A stretch of 53,860 nt of DNA from Oscillospiraceae bacterium (GCA_017501355.1 JAFVXA010000017.1:1-53860), one strand, 5' to 3'. Counted from the stretch's first letter, positions 7,651 to 17,929 are shown. Made by a program: numbers and translations. Notes: generated by a model from the sequence alone, not told the origin.

Positions 7651-7790
7651 TTTCGCCGCTTGTGAGCGGCGAAAGAATTACAATCGTTTTTCCGGCGGCA
7701 TGTACGTCGAAAAAACACTTTGCGCGAAGAGAGCGTCGAATTGCTCGCTGAAAGCGGGCAACCGAGGCGCAGAACGAAGCGAAATTTTCT
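7651..7790 (+). repeat. Structured dispersed repeat B, copy 1
   Basis: It is homologous to 47112-47227. It opens with a TTTCGCCGC/GCGGCGAAA hairpin (7651-7659, 7666-7674). A second hairpin follows, whose loop GCGGCATGTACGT (7695-7707) is identical in both copies while its stem (GTTTTTC with GAAAAAAC) is not. A less conserved GC-rich arm comes after that. No supported gene covers it. The rest of 7514-7650 shows only a short CGGTTTG/CAAACCG hairpin near 7550. Confidence 0.65.
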
Positions 7791-7791
7791 C

Positions 7792-7830
7792 AAAAAAAGA
7801 GGTGTAGCCACTGGCTACACCTCTTTTTTT
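7792..7830 (-). terminator. Terminator of the second chemoreceptor gene
   Basis: A perfect 18-bp stem (7792-7809 with 7813-7830) with seven A/T pairs at its base, 10 nt beyond the minus-strand stop at 7840. Confidence 0.9.
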
Positions 7831-7839
7831 GAAGTTAGA

Positions 7840-10023
7840 TTAATACTTATCACCGAAGGAGGAAGAGGGAACGGTGTGGTAGGAGACAGAACCGGATTCG
7901 TTCACTCTGGGCACATAGTCATTGTTCAGCAGCTGGAACTTGCCCACGAGATCCTTCATCACGGCAGCCTGGCTGGAGAGCTCCTCGCTGGCGGCAGCGG
8001 ACTCCTCTGCGGTAGCGGAGTTGTTCTGAACGACAGCGGAGATCTGGTCGAGACCCACGCTGACCTGCTGGATGGATGCGCTCTGCTCCTGAGAAGCCTG
8101 TGCGATCTGGTTGACCATCTCGGTAACGGTCTGGATGTGATCTGCAGCGGCATTGAGCTGAGAAGCAGTGCCATCGGCAAGCTTTGCACCGTTGGCAACG
8201 GCGCGGACGGAGTTCTCGATGAGCTCGGTGGTGTTCTTAGCAGCCTCTGCGGACTTGGCAGCGAGGTTACGCACTTCGTCTGCGACGACTGCGAAGCCCT
8301 TGCCTGCTGCGCCTGCGCGGGCAGCCTCGACTGCAGCGTTCAGCGCCAGAATGTTGGTCTGGAATGCGATATCGTCGATGGTCTTGATGATCTTGCCGAT
8401 CTCCTCGGAGGTCTTGCTGATCTCGTCCATAGCGGCAACGAGGGAGTTCATCTGCTCGTTGCATTCCAGCATCATGCGGCTTGCCTCGTCGGTCTTGACG
8501 CGGGCATCGCCGGCATACTCGCCTGCGCGGTGGACGTTGTCGTTGATCTCCATGACGGTAGCAGCCAGCTCCTCGGTGGAGGAAGCCTGCTCGGTAGCGC
8601 CCTGGCTGAGAGCCTGAGAGCCGTCAGCCACCTGAGAGGAACCTGCGTCGACCTGCTCAGCTGCGGTCTGAATAGCAGAGAGAGAATCGTTCAGCATATA
8701 AGCGGTCTGCTCCAGAGCGGTCTTGACCTTGGCAAACTCACCGCTGTAGTCATACTTCAGCTGGAATGCCAGATTACCCTGTGCGACCTGACCGAGGACA
8801 GCTGCGATCTCGTCGATGTATGCGCTGTAATTCTTGATCTGGTCGATGGATTCCTTCAAAGCATCGCCCAGCGTACCGATCTCGTTGTTTTCCTTCACCT
8901 CGAACTCGATGTTGAGGTTGCCGTTTGCCATCTCGGTGGCAACGCCTGCCAGCTTATGGATGGGCTTGACGATGGAGATATTGCAGATGATGAGGGTCAG
9001 CGCCAGCACGAGGATCAGAATGGTTGCGAAGATAGCCAGCAGCTGGTAGCCCTGCAGGGTAGCTTCCTGCATATACAGCTCGTCGGTCATACCGGTGACG
9101 ACGTACCAGCCCCAGTCACCGACCACATTGGCGGTGCAGTGAACGAGCTGACCGTCGGGCATGGTGAACGTCAGACGTTCGGTGGACTGGGTGCCGAGCA
9201 TATCAATCAGCTGCTGGTCAATGCCGCTGTCATAGATATTCTCGGGCTTGAAGTCGCCCATGTAGGAATTGTGGATGATCTGACCATCCTCGGACATGAC
9301 GATGAAGAAGTCGCCCTCGGTGGAGTCATACTGGGAAAGGGTGGCATCCAGAGCGGTCAGCTTGAAGTCCAGTGCTGCCACGCCCGTCATCTTGCCGGAG
9401 GCGTTGTAGATGGGAGCGGACATGGGGACAACGAGAACATTGCCCACGCTGGAGAGGTAGGGTGCACACATGACGATGTCGCCCTCAGCCTTTGCCTTGG
9501 TGTAGTACTCACGCTGCAGCACCACGGGGAAGGGCTCAGCCGCATCGCCGTTGTAGATGAGCCAGCACTGTTCGGTCACAGTCTCTATGATGTAGGCAAG
9601 GTCGATGGTCTCGGTATCAGCGGCGGCAATCGCCTCCAGCTTGCCCATGGCTATGCTGTAGCTGGGCAGTGCCTTGACATCAGCGGCAGAGGTCAACTGA
9701 GCGGACTGGATCTCATCAACCAAAGAGATGAAAGCAGGGTCAGACATCATGGTCTGCAGAATGCCGTGATAGTTGGCGAAATAGGTATCGACGGTGTTGC
9801 CGATTGCCTCAGACTCTTCCACAAGGATCTCGTTCTTCAGCTCCATCATGCTTGCGCGCATGGTGTAAGAGGTGTAGATAAAGCAAATGACAATCAGAAT
9901 CACCAGCGGGATCAGAACGCTGATCGCCAGCTTTGCCGCCAGCTTGCCGGTTCTCTTGCCCTTTGCCTTGGCGACCTTCTTGCTGCCGGTGTCAACACGG
10001 CTGCCCTGTGTTTTCTTCTTCAT
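7840..10023 (-). CDS. Methyl-accepting chemotaxis protein with dCache-type sensor
   Basis: 727 residues. A very basic N-terminus ([13 protein letters not shown]) precedes TM1 (~32-54). The ~270-residue extracellular region looks like a double Cache domain ([17 protein letters not shown], then [10 protein letters not shown] in the membrane-proximal half). TM2 is ~325-347, followed by HAMP ([17 protein letters not shown]) and a signalling domain with the same hairpin tip as its neighbours. It ends SFGDKY. Start 10023 follows AAAGGAG; in-frame extension upstream has no ribosome site. Its signalling domain is nearly identical to that of the next receptor. Ligand unknown. Confidence 0.93.
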   Translation of the reverse strand: MKKKTQGSRVDTGSKKVAKAKGKRTGKLAAKLAISVLIPLVILIVICFIYTSYTMRASMMELKNEILVEESEAIGNTVDTYFANYHGILQTMMSDPAFISLVDEIQSAQLTSAADVKALPSYSIAMGKLEAIAAADTETIDLAYIIETVTEQCWLIYNGDAAEPFPVVLQREYYTKAKAEGDIVMCAPYLSSVGNVLVVPMSAPIYNASGKMTGVAALDFKLTALDATLSQYDSTEGDFFIVMSEDGQIIHNSYMGDFKPENIYDSGIDQQLIDMLGTQSTERLTFTMPDGQLVHCTANVVGDWGWYVVTGMTDELYMQEATLQGYQLLAIFATILILVLALTLIICNISIVKPIHKLAGVATEMANGNLNIEFEVKENNEIGTLGDALKESIDQIKNYSAYIDEIAAVLGQVAQGNLAFQLKYDYSGEFAKVKTALEQTAYMLNDSLSAIQTAAEQVDAGSSQVADGSQALSQGATEQASSTEELAATVMEINDNVHRAGEYAGDARVKTDEASRMMLECNEQMNSLVAAMDEISKTSEEIGKIIKTIDDIAFQTNILALNAAVEAARAGAAGKGFAVVADEVRNLAAKSAEAAKNTTELIENSVRAVANGAKLADGTASQLNAAADHIQTVTEMVNQIAQASQEQSASIQQVSVGLDQISAVVQNNSATAEESAAASEELSSQAAVMKDLVGKFQLLNNDYVPRVNESGSVSYHTVPSSSFGDKY

Positions 10024-10137
10024 AATCTTGTCTCCTTTCGTGCGCGACACACACATCGCGCAGAGCGCTTTCGTGGTGGTGCTGTGCGGTGAGGACACAC
10101 AACAGCGCATAATACCCCACCATTTAACCTGTGCAGT

Positions 10138-10143
10138 ATTATA
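10138..10143 (-). promoter_or_regulatory. -10 box of the second chemoreceptor gene
   Basis: A perfect TATAAT on the minus strand, ~115 nt upstream of the start. I see no good -35 at 16-18 nt. Nothing else is evident in the 290-nt gap between the two receptor genes apart from the terminator at 10261. Confidence 0.4.
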
Positions 10144-10260
10144 CCATATTCTATTTCTTGGAGTAAAGACGGAAGATGGGAAATTGTTAAAATTTGTGCA
10201 AGTTGGTAAAAAGGTGGAAAGCAAAAAAAGGCAAAACGCAGAACGACTTGTGGCAAAGAA

Positions 10261-10291
10261 AAACCGAACCCACAACAGGTGGGTTCGGTTT
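10261..10291 (-). terminator. Terminator of the third chemoreceptor gene
   Basis: A 12-bp perfect stem (10261-10272 with 10280-10291) ending in a T-rich run on the minus strand. It separates the two receptor genes into independent transcripts. Confidence 0.85.
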
Positions 10292-10315
10292 GAATGATGA
10301 GGGTTTGGCGGGATA

Positions 10316-12445
10316 TCAATACTTGTCAGAATCGGCACTGAAATGGCTGTATCCACCCGCTGAGTAGCTGCTCTGTCCGCCGCTGCGGGACAGATCATAA
10401 CTCATCTGATTGGAGAGGGAGAACTTGCCCACGAGATCCTTCATCACAGCAGCCTGGCTGGAGAGCTCCTCGCTGGCAGCGGCAGATTCCTCGGCGGTGG
10501 CGGAGTTGTTCTGCACGACAGCGGAGATCTGGTCGAGACCCACGCTGACCTGCTGGATGGATGCGCTCTGATACTCGGATGCCTTTGCGATCTGGTTGAC
10601 CATCTCGGTGACGGTCTGGACGTGCTCGGCAGCGGCACTCATCTGAGATGCGGTGCTGTCAGCGAGTTTTGCACCATTGGAAACGGCGCGGACGGAGTTC
10701 TCGATGAGTTCGGTGGTGTTCTTGGCAGCTTCTGCAGACTTGGCGGCAAGGTTGCGCACCTCGTCTGCGACCACGGCGAAGCCCTTGCCGGCTGCACCTG
10801 CGCGGGCAGCCTCCACAGCGGCGTTCAGCGCGAGAATGTTGGTCTGGAAGGCGATATCCTCAATGGTCTTGATGATCTTGCCGATCTCCTCAGAGGTTTT
10901 GCTGATCTCGTCCATTGCGGAGACGAGGGAGTTCATCTGATCGTTGCACTCCAACATCATGCGGCCTGCCTCGTCGGTCTTGTTGCGGGCATCTGCCGCG
11001 TATTCACCGGCGCGGTGGACATTGTCGTTGATCTCCATGACGGTAGCTGCCAGCTCCTCAGTGGAGGAAGCCTGCTCGGTCGCGCCCTGACTGAGGGACT
11101 GCGCGCCGTCTGCCACCTGAGAGGAACCTGCATCCACCTGCTCGGCGGCGGTGTGGATGGCAGAGAGGGAGTCGTTGAGGAGTGCCACGGTGTTTTCCAT
11201 CTCGTCCTTGATCTTGCGGAAGTCACCGTCAAAGCTGTTCTGGAAGGTCAGGCACAGATTGCCGTTGCCCATCTCGTGGAGCAGGGATGCGATCTCGTTG
11301 ATGTAGACGATGTAGGTGCGAAGCCGCTCCACAAGGGCGGAAATGCTGGCGGCAAGGTGACCGACCTCGTCCTTGGACTTGACGTTGACATTGACATCCA
11401 GATTGCCCTCTGCAAGCTGGGAAGCAACACCGTCCAGCACCTTGAGGGGACGCACGATGGCGAGGGACAGGATGATGGTAATGACCAGCAGCAGGATGGC
11501 GCAGAAAACGAAGCTCATCACAACGATGGTGGTGATACTGGTTACTTCCTGCATGAACTCATCTGCGGTCATGCAGCCGAGGACGTTCCAATGGATGTCC
11601 TCCATGTAATTGACGGCACCGTAATACTCGTTGCCGGAGCGCTCATAAGGGATCGTGGTGGAAGTGGCATCGGCAGAGATTACATTGTACATTTCGGTGT
11701 TGTAACCGACAGCATCAATGTGGGTCATGATCAGATCGGAATTGGGGTGATACAGGATGTAGCCGTCGCGGTCATAGACGGTGACATAGCCTTCCTCACC
11801 GATGACGATGCTGCTCAGCTCCTTGCTCAGACCATCCAGACTGATATCGAAAGCGACTGCGCCGATGATCTCGCCGTTCTGATACATACCGACACCAACG
11901 GTGACCACCAGCTTGCCGGTGACAGCGTCCACATAAGCGGCGCTGAGGGCGGGTTCGCCGCCTGCCTGTTTTGCCAGCTGATACCAGCCGCGGGATTCCA
12001 CATCAAAGTTTTCCATCACGGTGCCGTCGGAAACCACAAGCTGCTGCGCTTTGGTGCCTGCCACGCAGATGGACAGCAGAGCGTCGCTTTGATTGCTCTG
12101 TGCTTCGCTCAGTTCGGTAACAGCCTTCTGCAGCAGAACGCTCTCTGCCATTCTGCCGGTGGGATTGGCGTTGCTCTCTGCGATCAGATCATAGACGGCA
12201 TCAATGTCCGCAACCTGCGCCGCGCCCACAAGGAGGGGCTGGAAGAAGGCATTGATCTGCTCGCTGGCGGTATTGGTCTGAGATTCGATCTCCACTCTCT
12301 TCAGACCGTCCACTGCGGAAACGACCTGCCCGCGCAGAACCGTGCCGATGGCGGCAAGAACCAGCACCAACGGGACACCGATTCCCAAAATCAACTTATA
12401 CCGAATGCTGAAACCCGATTTGTGATTGCTGTGCTTTTCCTTCAT
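10316..12445 (-). CDS. Methyl-accepting chemotaxis protein with dCache sensor, possible amino-acid receptor
   Basis: 709 residues. TM1 ~20-42, a double-Cache extracellular domain, TM2 ~305-328, HAMP ([19 protein letters not shown]), then the signalling domain with [19 protein letters not shown]. In the distal Cache half, SRGWY, then AAYVD, then AFDIS match the Arg-x-Trp-Tyr, Tyr and Asp pattern described for amino-acid-binding dCache domains, though the first Tyr of that pattern is Phe here. The tail ends SADSDKY. Start 12445 follows GAAAGGA; other in-frame ATGs lie on or before the ribosome site. The ligand prediction is inference. Confidence 0.92.
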   Translation of the reverse strand: MKEKHSNHKSGFSIRYKLILGIGVPLVLVLAAIGTVLRGQVVSAVDGLKRVEIESQTNTASEQINAFFQPLLVGAAQVADIDAVYDLIAESNANPTGRMAESVLLQKAVTELSEAQSNQSDALLSICVAGTKAQQLVVSDGTVMENFDVESRGWYQLAKQAGGEPALSAAYVDAVTGKLVVTVGVGMYQNGEIIGAVAFDISLDGLSKELSSIVIGEEGYVTVYDRDGYILYHPNSDLIMTHIDAVGYNTEMYNVISADATSTTIPYERSGNEYYGAVNYMEDIHWNVLGCMTADEFMQEVTSITTIVVMSFVFCAILLLVITIILSLAIVRPLKVLDGVASQLAEGNLDVNVNVKSKDEVGHLAASISALVERLRTYIVYINEIASLLHEMGNGNLCLTFQNSFDGDFRKIKDEMENTVALLNDSLSAIHTAAEQVDAGSSQVADGAQSLSQGATEQASSTEELAATVMEINDNVHRAGEYAADARNKTDEAGRMMLECNDQMNSLVSAMDEISKTSEEIGKIIKTIEDIAFQTNILALNAAVEAARAGAAGKGFAVVADEVRNLAAKSAEAAKNTTELIENSVRAVSNGAKLADSTASQMSAAAEHVQTVTEMVNQIAKASEYQSASIQQVSVGLDQISAVVQNNSATAEESAAASEELSSQAAVMKDLVGKFSLSNQMSYDLSRSGGQSSYSAGGYSHFSADSDKY

Positions 12446-12561
12446 CTCTATCATCCTTTCAACCATATTCCATGGACCCCGCCCCGTTTGCGGAGAGGGG
12501 ATATCATACCAATTTTGATTATAAACAGACTGGGAAGAAAAGGCAATTCCTGCCAAAGAAA

Positions 12562-12592
12562 AACGGCAAGAGCATCAAAAGCTCTTGCCGTT
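12562..12592 (-). terminator. Terminator of the MFS-HAD pair
   Basis: A 12-bp perfect stem (12562-12573 with 12581-12592), T-rich on the minus-strand exit, 60 nt beyond the HAD stop at 12654. Confidence 0.8.
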
Positions 12593-12653
12593 CTTTATAC
12601 GAATTGCACAATCAGACGGCGCTTCAAGGGGGAGTTTGGAAGCGCTGCGTCGA

Positions 12654-13424
12654 TCAGATCAGCCCGAAATGCTGCAGTGCCAGCGCAATGCCGTCCTTGT
12701 CCACGGATGCGGTGACATAGTCTGCCTGCGCCTTCACCGCGTCGCTTGCGTTGCCCATGGCAACGCCGATGCCGGCAAAGCGCAGCATCTCGATGTCGTT
12801 GTCCCCGTCGCCGAATGCCATGGTCTCCTCGGGGAGAATGCCTCGGCGCTCCAGATATTCCCGAATGCCCCGCACCTTGCCGCCCTGTCGATCCAGCAGG
12901 TCGATGCCATTTTTGTGCCAGCGGGTCATGTAGCAGTAGGGGGCGAGCTCTGCGAGCATCCCGTCCTCTTCCTGCGGGATATAGTACACCGCCTGATAGA
13001 TGGGCTTGCCGCTGTATTCGCCGAGGTCGGGGACGGCGGTGGAGATATCCGCCTGCGTCGCGCGGAGTCGGTCGGTGACGCAGTTAACATAGATCCTGTC
13101 CTGCTCCTTCAGCACCAAAGGCACTTTCTTCTCGCGGAAGTGGCGGATGATGGCGGGCATGGCTTCTGCTGCAATGGGGGAGTCGGAAAGGGGGTGCTTG
13201 TTTTCGTCGAGACAGAGCTGACCGTTCACGGTCACATAGCCGTCGAAAGGGATGTCGCCCACAGGCAGGCACTCTACCTCCGTGATGTGCCGTCCTGTTG
13301 CGAGGATGCAGCGGATGCCGCGGCGCTGCAGCTCTCCCAGTGCTGCCCGCGCGCTTGGGGGCACGGCGTTTTGACGGTGAGAGATCAGCGTACCGTCCGC
13401 GTCAAAAAAGATGGCTTTGATCAT
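12654..13424 (-). CDS. Cof-type HAD hydrolase
   Basis: 256 residues. Motif I is FFDADGTL (nucleophile Asp and acid/base Asp), motif II is in ILATGRH, motif III is a Lys in the GGKVRGI region, and motif IV is MAFGDGDNDIEML. The 90-190 insertion is the type IIB cap of the Cof/YidA group, which dephosphorylate sugar phosphates and related metabolites. Its ATG overlaps the stop of the upstream transporter gene by four bases, so the two are translationally coupled. A salvage role for whatever the transporter carries is an inference. Confidence 0.9.
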   Translation of the reverse strand: MIKAIFFDADGTLISHRQNAVPPSARAALGELQRRGIRCILATGRHITEVECLPVGDIPFDGYVTVNGQLCLDENKHPLSDSPIAAEAMPAIIRHFREKKVPLVLKEQDRIYVNCVTDRLRATQADISTAVPDLGEYSGKPIYQAVYYIPQEEDGMLAELAPYCYMTRWHKNGIDLLDRQGGKVRGIREYLERRGILPEETMAFGDGDNDIEMLRFAGIGVAMGNASDAVKAQADYVTASVDKDGIALALQHFGLI

Positions 13425-14590
13425 ACCGTGTCCTCCGCTCTGTTTGGAAGTTGGGTGAGCCGCCGATATGCCCCTGCCATGGGCAGCAGCATGGCAAGCA
13501 GATACAGCGGCATCAGAGAAACACTGATGTGGTTTGCGAGAAGACCGAAGGCGGCGGGCATGAGACAGACCCCCGCAGAGGCGCTGGCTGCCTGCAGACC
13601 GATCATTGCCTGGGAGTGCGCCGCGCCGAAATGGGTGGGGGTGGCGTGCATCATGCAGGGATAGATGGGGGCGCAGCCAAGACCGATCAGCACAAGACCC
13701 GCAAGGGCGGAGAGCTGACCCCTGCCGAGGAGCAGCGCAGCAATGCCGACGGCGGTGAGAGTAAAGCCGAGATGGATCATCTGGGTGTTGTTGAGCTTCA
13801 GCGCGAGGAAGCCCGAAAGACCGCGCCCTGCGGTGATGCCGAGGAAAAACATACTGCCGAAGAAGGCGGCAGTCTCCGCGCCCACACCGCGGTGGAGTGC
13901 CAGATAGCTGCTTGCCCAGAGCCCTGCGGTCTGTTCCAGCGCGCAGTAAGCAAAAAACACCAGCATGGCTGCCTTCGCGCCGGGAAGTGCCGCCGTTTCA
14001 CGAAGGGAAAGGGGCTTGTCCTGTGCTGCTTCAGCGCTGTGAGCCGTTCCGACCTGTTTCCACAGCGGGATGCTTGCGAGGATCACGGCTGCCAGCACCA
14101 GTTGTATCGCACCCACGGTGCGGTAGCCGCCGCTCCACGCTCCGCCGCGGCTCAGCACAAAGCCCATGATGTACGGACCGATCACCGCGCCCACGCCCCA
14201 CATACAATGCAGCCAGCTCATGTGAGAGCTGGAGTAGTGCAGCGCCACAAAGTTGTTGATCGACGCGTCCACACTGCCCGCGCCAAGACCGTAGGGGATG
14301 GCAAGGAGGCAGAGCATCCAGAAGGCGGAGCTGAAAGAGAAGCCGAACAGGGCAACGGCGGTCAGCGCCGTGCTGGCGGCGGCGACCGTAGCGGGGCTGA
14401 AATGACGGGCAAGGCGGCTGCTCTGGAGACTGGAAAAGGTGGTGCCCGCCGCGATGATCATGGAGATCATGCCCGCATAAGAAAGGGGAACGCCCAGCTC
14501 GCCGTACATGGTGGGCCATGCGGAGCCCAGCAGACCGTCGGGCAGCCCCAGACTGATGAACGAAAGATAGATGACCAATAAAAGAAGCAT
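13421..14590 (-). CDS. Major facilitator superfamily transporter
   Basis: 389 residues with about twelve hydrophobic segments, typical of MFS permeases. The N-terminal LSFISLGLPDGLLGSAWP and the ASINNFVALHYSSSHMSWLH segment resemble the FucP/YfkF-like sugar or drug transporter branch. AGGAGG precedes the ATG at 14590; an upstream in-frame TTG has no ribosome site. The last bases overlap the HAD gene by ATGA. The substrate is not predictable from what I see. Confidence 0.88.
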   Translation of the reverse strand: MLLLLVIYLSFISLGLPDGLLGSAWPTMYGELGVPLSYAGMISMIIAAGTTFSSLQSSRLARHFSPATVAAASTALTAVALFGFSFSSAFWMLCLLAIPYGLGAGSVDASINNFVALHYSSSHMSWLHCMWGVGAVIGPYIMGFVLSRGGAWSGGYRTVGAIQLVLAAVILASIPLWKQVGTAHSAEAAQDKPLSLRETAALPGAKAAMLVFFAYCALEQTAGLWASSYLALHRGVGAETAAFFGSMFFLGITAGRGLSGFLALKLNNTQMIHLGFTLTAVGIAALLLGRGQLSALAGLVLIGLGCAPIYPCMMHATPTHFGAAHSQAMIGLQAASASAGVCLMPAAFGLLANHISVSLMPLYLLAMLLPMAGAYRRLTQLPNRAEDTV

Positions 14591-14676
14591 AGTGTCCTCC
14601 TGCTGTGTTTGCACGCGCAATAGTATACCAGCAAATACGGCACTTCGCCAGTCCAAAAGTTGATGGAGGACGGAAC

Positions 14677-14705
14677 TTGTGTTTTTACGGCAGCTGTGCT
14701 ATATT
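14677..14705 (+). promoter_or_regulatory. Promoter of the DUF4127 gene
   Basis: TTGTGT (14677-14682), a 17-nt spacer and TATATT (14700-14705), 42 nt before the start codon. It is divergent from the MFS gene. Confidence 0.55.
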
Positions 14706-14747
14706 GACTGTAATTGTGCAAATTTTGCAGGAAAGTGAGCTCCGACT

Positions 14748-16577
14748 ATGAAGAAAAAAATTCTGATCGCCTGTGCAGCCGCGCTGGTTTTGATGGCAGC
14801 GGCAGCCGCGGCGTGGTATTATCGCCCCGCTCCCCCCATTGACAATGTGTTGGAGAGTCTGGATGTAAACGCCGAGACGGTGGCTGAGTGGCGCAATGTG
14901 ATCGCGTATGTCCCCCTCGATGACCGCACGGACAATATGGAGGATGTGGTGTATCTCGCGGAAGCCTCGGGCTATCGCGTGGTCATGCCCGAGGGGGATG
15001 TGTACTGCACGAAGCTGGACGGGCAGAAGCCCAACCGCAACGGCACCCAGCACGGTGACCGTGAGGCGCTGATGGAGTGGGTGAAGGAGATGGATGAGCA
15101 GGGCTGTGACCTCTTCCTCATGTCTCTTGACCAGCTGTTCTCCGGCGGTCTTGTCCATTCCCGCTATACGCTGGGTGAGGATATGGTCTTTGACGATGGC
15201 ACGGTGATGACGGAGCTGGAGGCGTTTGACGAATATATCCTCTTTCTCACAAATGATCCCAAGAATCGCATTTATATGTTCGACAGTGTGGTGCGCCTTG
15301 CGTCCACCGTCGGTTATGAGGGCTTTGGCATTGACGAGTACTACGCATTGCGGGAATACGGCATGGTGGCGCGTCCCGCCCTCACGGGGGAGGAGCTGAC
15401 CCTCGAAAACATCTTTGCGAACTATCCCTATGCCGCCGATGGCGTGACCCTTGCGGAAAACGCCCTTGCGGACAATACCTATGCCCATGTGCTGACGGAG
15501 GAGCTGATCGCGGATTACAACGCAGTCCGTGTCCGCAAGCTGACCCTTTTGGACCATGTGATGAAGGGCATCAAAGGCAGCGACAACATCCATCTCATCA
15601 TCGGCATCGACGACTCCTCCAACACGGAGAATATCCAGTATAACGAGCTGCACTATATCGAAAAGCAGCTCGGCGAGGGTGCCACGCTGATGGCAGGTCT
15701 GGACTCCCTTGCAAGACTGCTGGTGGGTCAGATCGCACAGGAGAGCTATGATTACGAGGTCAAGGCATCTGTCCGCTATGTCGGCGGCACGGAGATGATT
15801 CCCTCCTCCGAGTTTGATCTCTACACGCTGGAGGAAGTGGTGGACCTGCACATGGATCTGTTCAAGGCTGCGCGTGTGAGCGAGGAGGAAGCGGAGCTGC
15901 AGGTGGTGGTGATGACCGCCCCCGATGACGAGACAAAGGCGCAGGCATATTGCGAGGAACTGGTGTCGTTGCTGGAGTACAACGAGGAACACAATATCCC
16001 CACCGCCTTCATCGAAGCCAGCAACAATGCCTACGGCGAGACGCTGGAAAAAATGCTGCTGGAGCGGGTGGACTTTGCCCACCTCATGTCCTTTGCGGGC
16101 AAGTATGATCAGGCGAATGTCACGGGTGCGGGCTTTGCCATGGGCTTCTCCCGCTACCTCTATCTCCGCTGCTGCGAGGACAAGACTGCGGAGGCAGACC
16201 TTGCGCAGGCACAGCAGATCGCCAACTCCATGGCACTGACCTACGGCTATACCCTCCACACCCGCTATCCGCTGAACCTGTATGTGATGGAGCTGGGCTA
16301 TGATTACAACAACATCCTCACGCCCAGTCGTGACGGTCGCCTGATTCAGGATGGTCTGGAGCAGCTGTTCTTCGGCGAGTGCGTGCGCATCAGCGAAGCG
16401 CTGGAGGGCGGCAGACTGATCTCCGAGCTGAACCCCGTGAACGAAAAGACGGTGCATGGCGTGAGCTTCTCTGAGGTCTATATGCCCTGGAACCGCACCT
16501 TTGAAATTTCCTTTACCATTGATGTGGAATCCCTGCTGACCCCCATTGCGGGCGTTGCGGAGGAGCCCGCAGCATAA
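14748..16577 (+). CDS. DUF4127 family exported protein
   Basis: 609 residues. Residues 1-24 form a signal anchor (KKKILIACAAALVLMAAAAA) without a lipobox. The rest matches the DUF4127 family: YVPLDDRTDN at the start, SLDQLFSGGLVHSRY, then the IDDSSNTENIQYNE block and the FIEASNNAYGETLE block. Function of the family is unknown. The conserved Asp/Asn/His-rich blocks suggest a metal-dependent surface enzyme, but this is inference. It is monocistronic, with its own promoter and a strong terminator. Confidence 0.88.
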   Translation: MKKKILIACAAALVLMAAAAAAWYYRPAPPIDNVLESLDVNAETVAEWRNVIAYVPLDDRTDNMEDVVYLAEASGYRVVMPEGDVYCTKLDGQKPNRNGTQHGDREALMEWVKEMDEQGCDLFLMSLDQLFSGGLVHSRYTLGEDMVFDDGTVMTELEAFDEYILFLTNDPKNRIYMFDSVVRLASTVGYEGFGIDEYYALREYGMVARPALTGEELTLENIFANYPYAADGVTLAENALADNTYAHVLTEELIADYNAVRVRKLTLLDHVMKGIKGSDNIHLIIGIDDSSNTENIQYNELHYIEKQLGEGATLMAGLDSLARLLVGQIAQESYDYEVKASVRYVGGTEMIPSSEFDLYTLEEVVDLHMDLFKAARVSEEEAELQVVVMTAPDDETKAQAYCEELVSLLEYNEEHNIPTAFIEASNNAYGETLEKMLLERVDFAHLMSFAGKYDQANVTGAGFAMGFSRYLYLRCCEDKTAEADLAQAQQIANSMALTYGYTLHTRYPLNLYVMELGYDYNNILTPSRDGRLIQDGLEQLFFGECVRISEALEGGRLISELNPVNEKTVHGVSFSEVYMPWNRTFEISFTIDVESLLTPIAGVAEEPAA

Positions 16578-16583
16578 AACGAC

Positions 16584-16621
16584 AAAAGAGAGGTTTTGCG
16601 TGTCTGCAAAACCTCTCTTTT
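16584..16621. terminator. Bidirectional terminator
   Basis: A perfect 16-bp stem (16584-16599 with 16606-16621) with A4/T4 ends, between the DUF4127 gene and the convergent deacetylase gene. Confidence 0.9.
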
Positions 16622-16632
16622 TTGCTTGAAAT

Positions 16633-17925
16633 TCAGTCCATCTTGCCTGTGTAGGCTTCGTACACGCCGCGGCGGGTGAAGTCGGTGGTGGGCTTGAAAT
16701 AGCCCTCGGGGAGCTTTGTCACCTTGTCGTCGATTTTGGCGCTGCTTGTGAAGATGCCCTGCTTGCGGCAGTATTCCATGGCGCCGCAGTATGCGTGCTG
16801 GCTCTTCTTCTCCTCGCGGATACAGCGGTGGCGGCGCTCGATGGCTTCACTGCGGGGAGCGAGGAGCATGGCAAGCTCGCCCACGGTCATGGGATCGCTG
16901 AGACGGAGGCGGTTGTCGGAGTAGACGATGGCACGGTGCTTCTGCAGCTCTGCCAGCTTTTCAAACAGGGGATCGTCACGACCGAGATCGGTAAAGGGGC
17001 TTTCCTCGGCAAGCTCCTTCACCGTCACCACCTCGTAGCCATACTGCTTCAGCAGCTCCAGCTGCTTGCGCAGACCCCAGGCAACGGGGGTGCGCTTTGC
17101 CATGTTGTAGCCGTCCTTATGGAAGATGATCTGCCCGCAGAAGAAGTCGGGGTCGGCTTCGAGCGCCTTGCGCATGGGCTCCACCATGGCGTTGACCTCT
17201 GCTTCCAGTGCGGCATCGGGATCACTGAGGGTGGAGGGCAGCCAGCCTGCACCGTCAAAGGATGCCGCCATGTACTGATAATTCATCACATCGCAGACAT
17301 CGTAGCTGGTGAAGCCGTCGCCCATCTTGTCCACATAGTGGGGGGGACGGTGCATGATGAGCTGATAGCCGTATTTTTCGAGCATCAGCTTGTCCAGCTT
17401 CCGCAGATCCTCCACCGCGGCATCCAGCGTGCCGAGATACACGCGCCCGCCGTAGACAAGGGGCTTCTTGCCGAAAATGATGTGGCGATAGCCGTGGCTG
17501 GTGATCTGGTGACCCTCGTCGAGCATACGGCGGATGAGACGGTCGTTGTGGACAACGCCGCCCTTTTCATCGCAGCGGATGTCGGGATAGTGGTCGTACT
17601 TCACGCCGCCCCAGGATGCACTGCCCAGCTTGCCCGCCTCGTCGGGATAGTTCTCGCTGGTGTCGCCAATGACATCGAAGGTGCCCTTGGCACCAAATTC
17701 GTTCAGCGTATCCAGCAGCACGTCGGTGAGGGACTTGCCGCCAAAACGGTCGGGTGCGCAGGGCATATCCATGGGACCGTCGTCAAAGGTCATGGCACAG
17801 ATGCGGCGCGTGGTTGCCACACGCTCCAGTCGGCGGGTGTAGCTGAGGTGATGCTTCTCAGGGGGAAGCACGTGTTTCTTCAAAAAGCGTTTGCCGGCTT
17901 TGCCGACCTTCACGATGAGGGACAT
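16633..17925 (-). CDS. Polysaccharide deacetylase (NodB) protein with SLH-like C-terminus
   Basis: 430 residues. The NodB core has the metal motif TFDDG (Asp48, Asp49) and SHGYRH (His144, His148), so the catalytic set is present. RPPHY supplies the later motif. Residues ~310-430 look like two S-layer-homology repeats: FTDLGRDDPLFEKLAELQKH with RLRLSDPMTVGELAMLL, then CRKQGI with FKPTTDFTRRGVYEAY. There is no signal peptide, only a basic N-terminus, which is odd for a cell-wall-anchored enzyme. It is the last gene of an ATP-grasp/PHP/deacetylase operon, 4 nt after the PHP gene. Confidence 0.85.
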   Translation of the reverse strand: MSLIVKVGKAGKRFLKKHVLPPEKHHLSYTRRLERVATTRRICAMTFDDGPMDMPCAPDRFGGKSLTDVLLDTLNEFGAKGTFDVIGDTSENYPDEAGKLGSASWGGVKYDHYPDIRCDEKGGVVHNDRLIRRMLDEGHQITSHGYRHIIFGKKPLVYGGRVYLGTLDAAVEDLRKLDKLMLEKYGYQLIMHRPPHYVDKMGDGFTSYDVCDVMNYQYMAASFDGAGWLPSTLSDPDAALEAEVNAMVEPMRKALEADPDFFCGQIIFHKDGYNMAKRTPVAWGLRKQLELLKQYGYEVVTVKELAEESPFTDLGRDDPLFEKLAELQKHRAIVYSDNRLRLSDPMTVGELAMLLAPRSEAIERRHRCIREEKKSQHAYCGAMEYCRKQGIFTSSAKIDDKVTKLPEGYFKPTTDFTRRGVYEAYTGKMD

Positions 17926-17929
17926 GGGT

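Noticed and set aside
7364-7807. Open frame across the repeat-rich gap, with segments such as EARLFRG and NRYAATV
   Set aside because: It runs over two structured repeats and a terminator; a one-nucleotide length difference between repeat copies breaks the shared frame. More likely non-coding.
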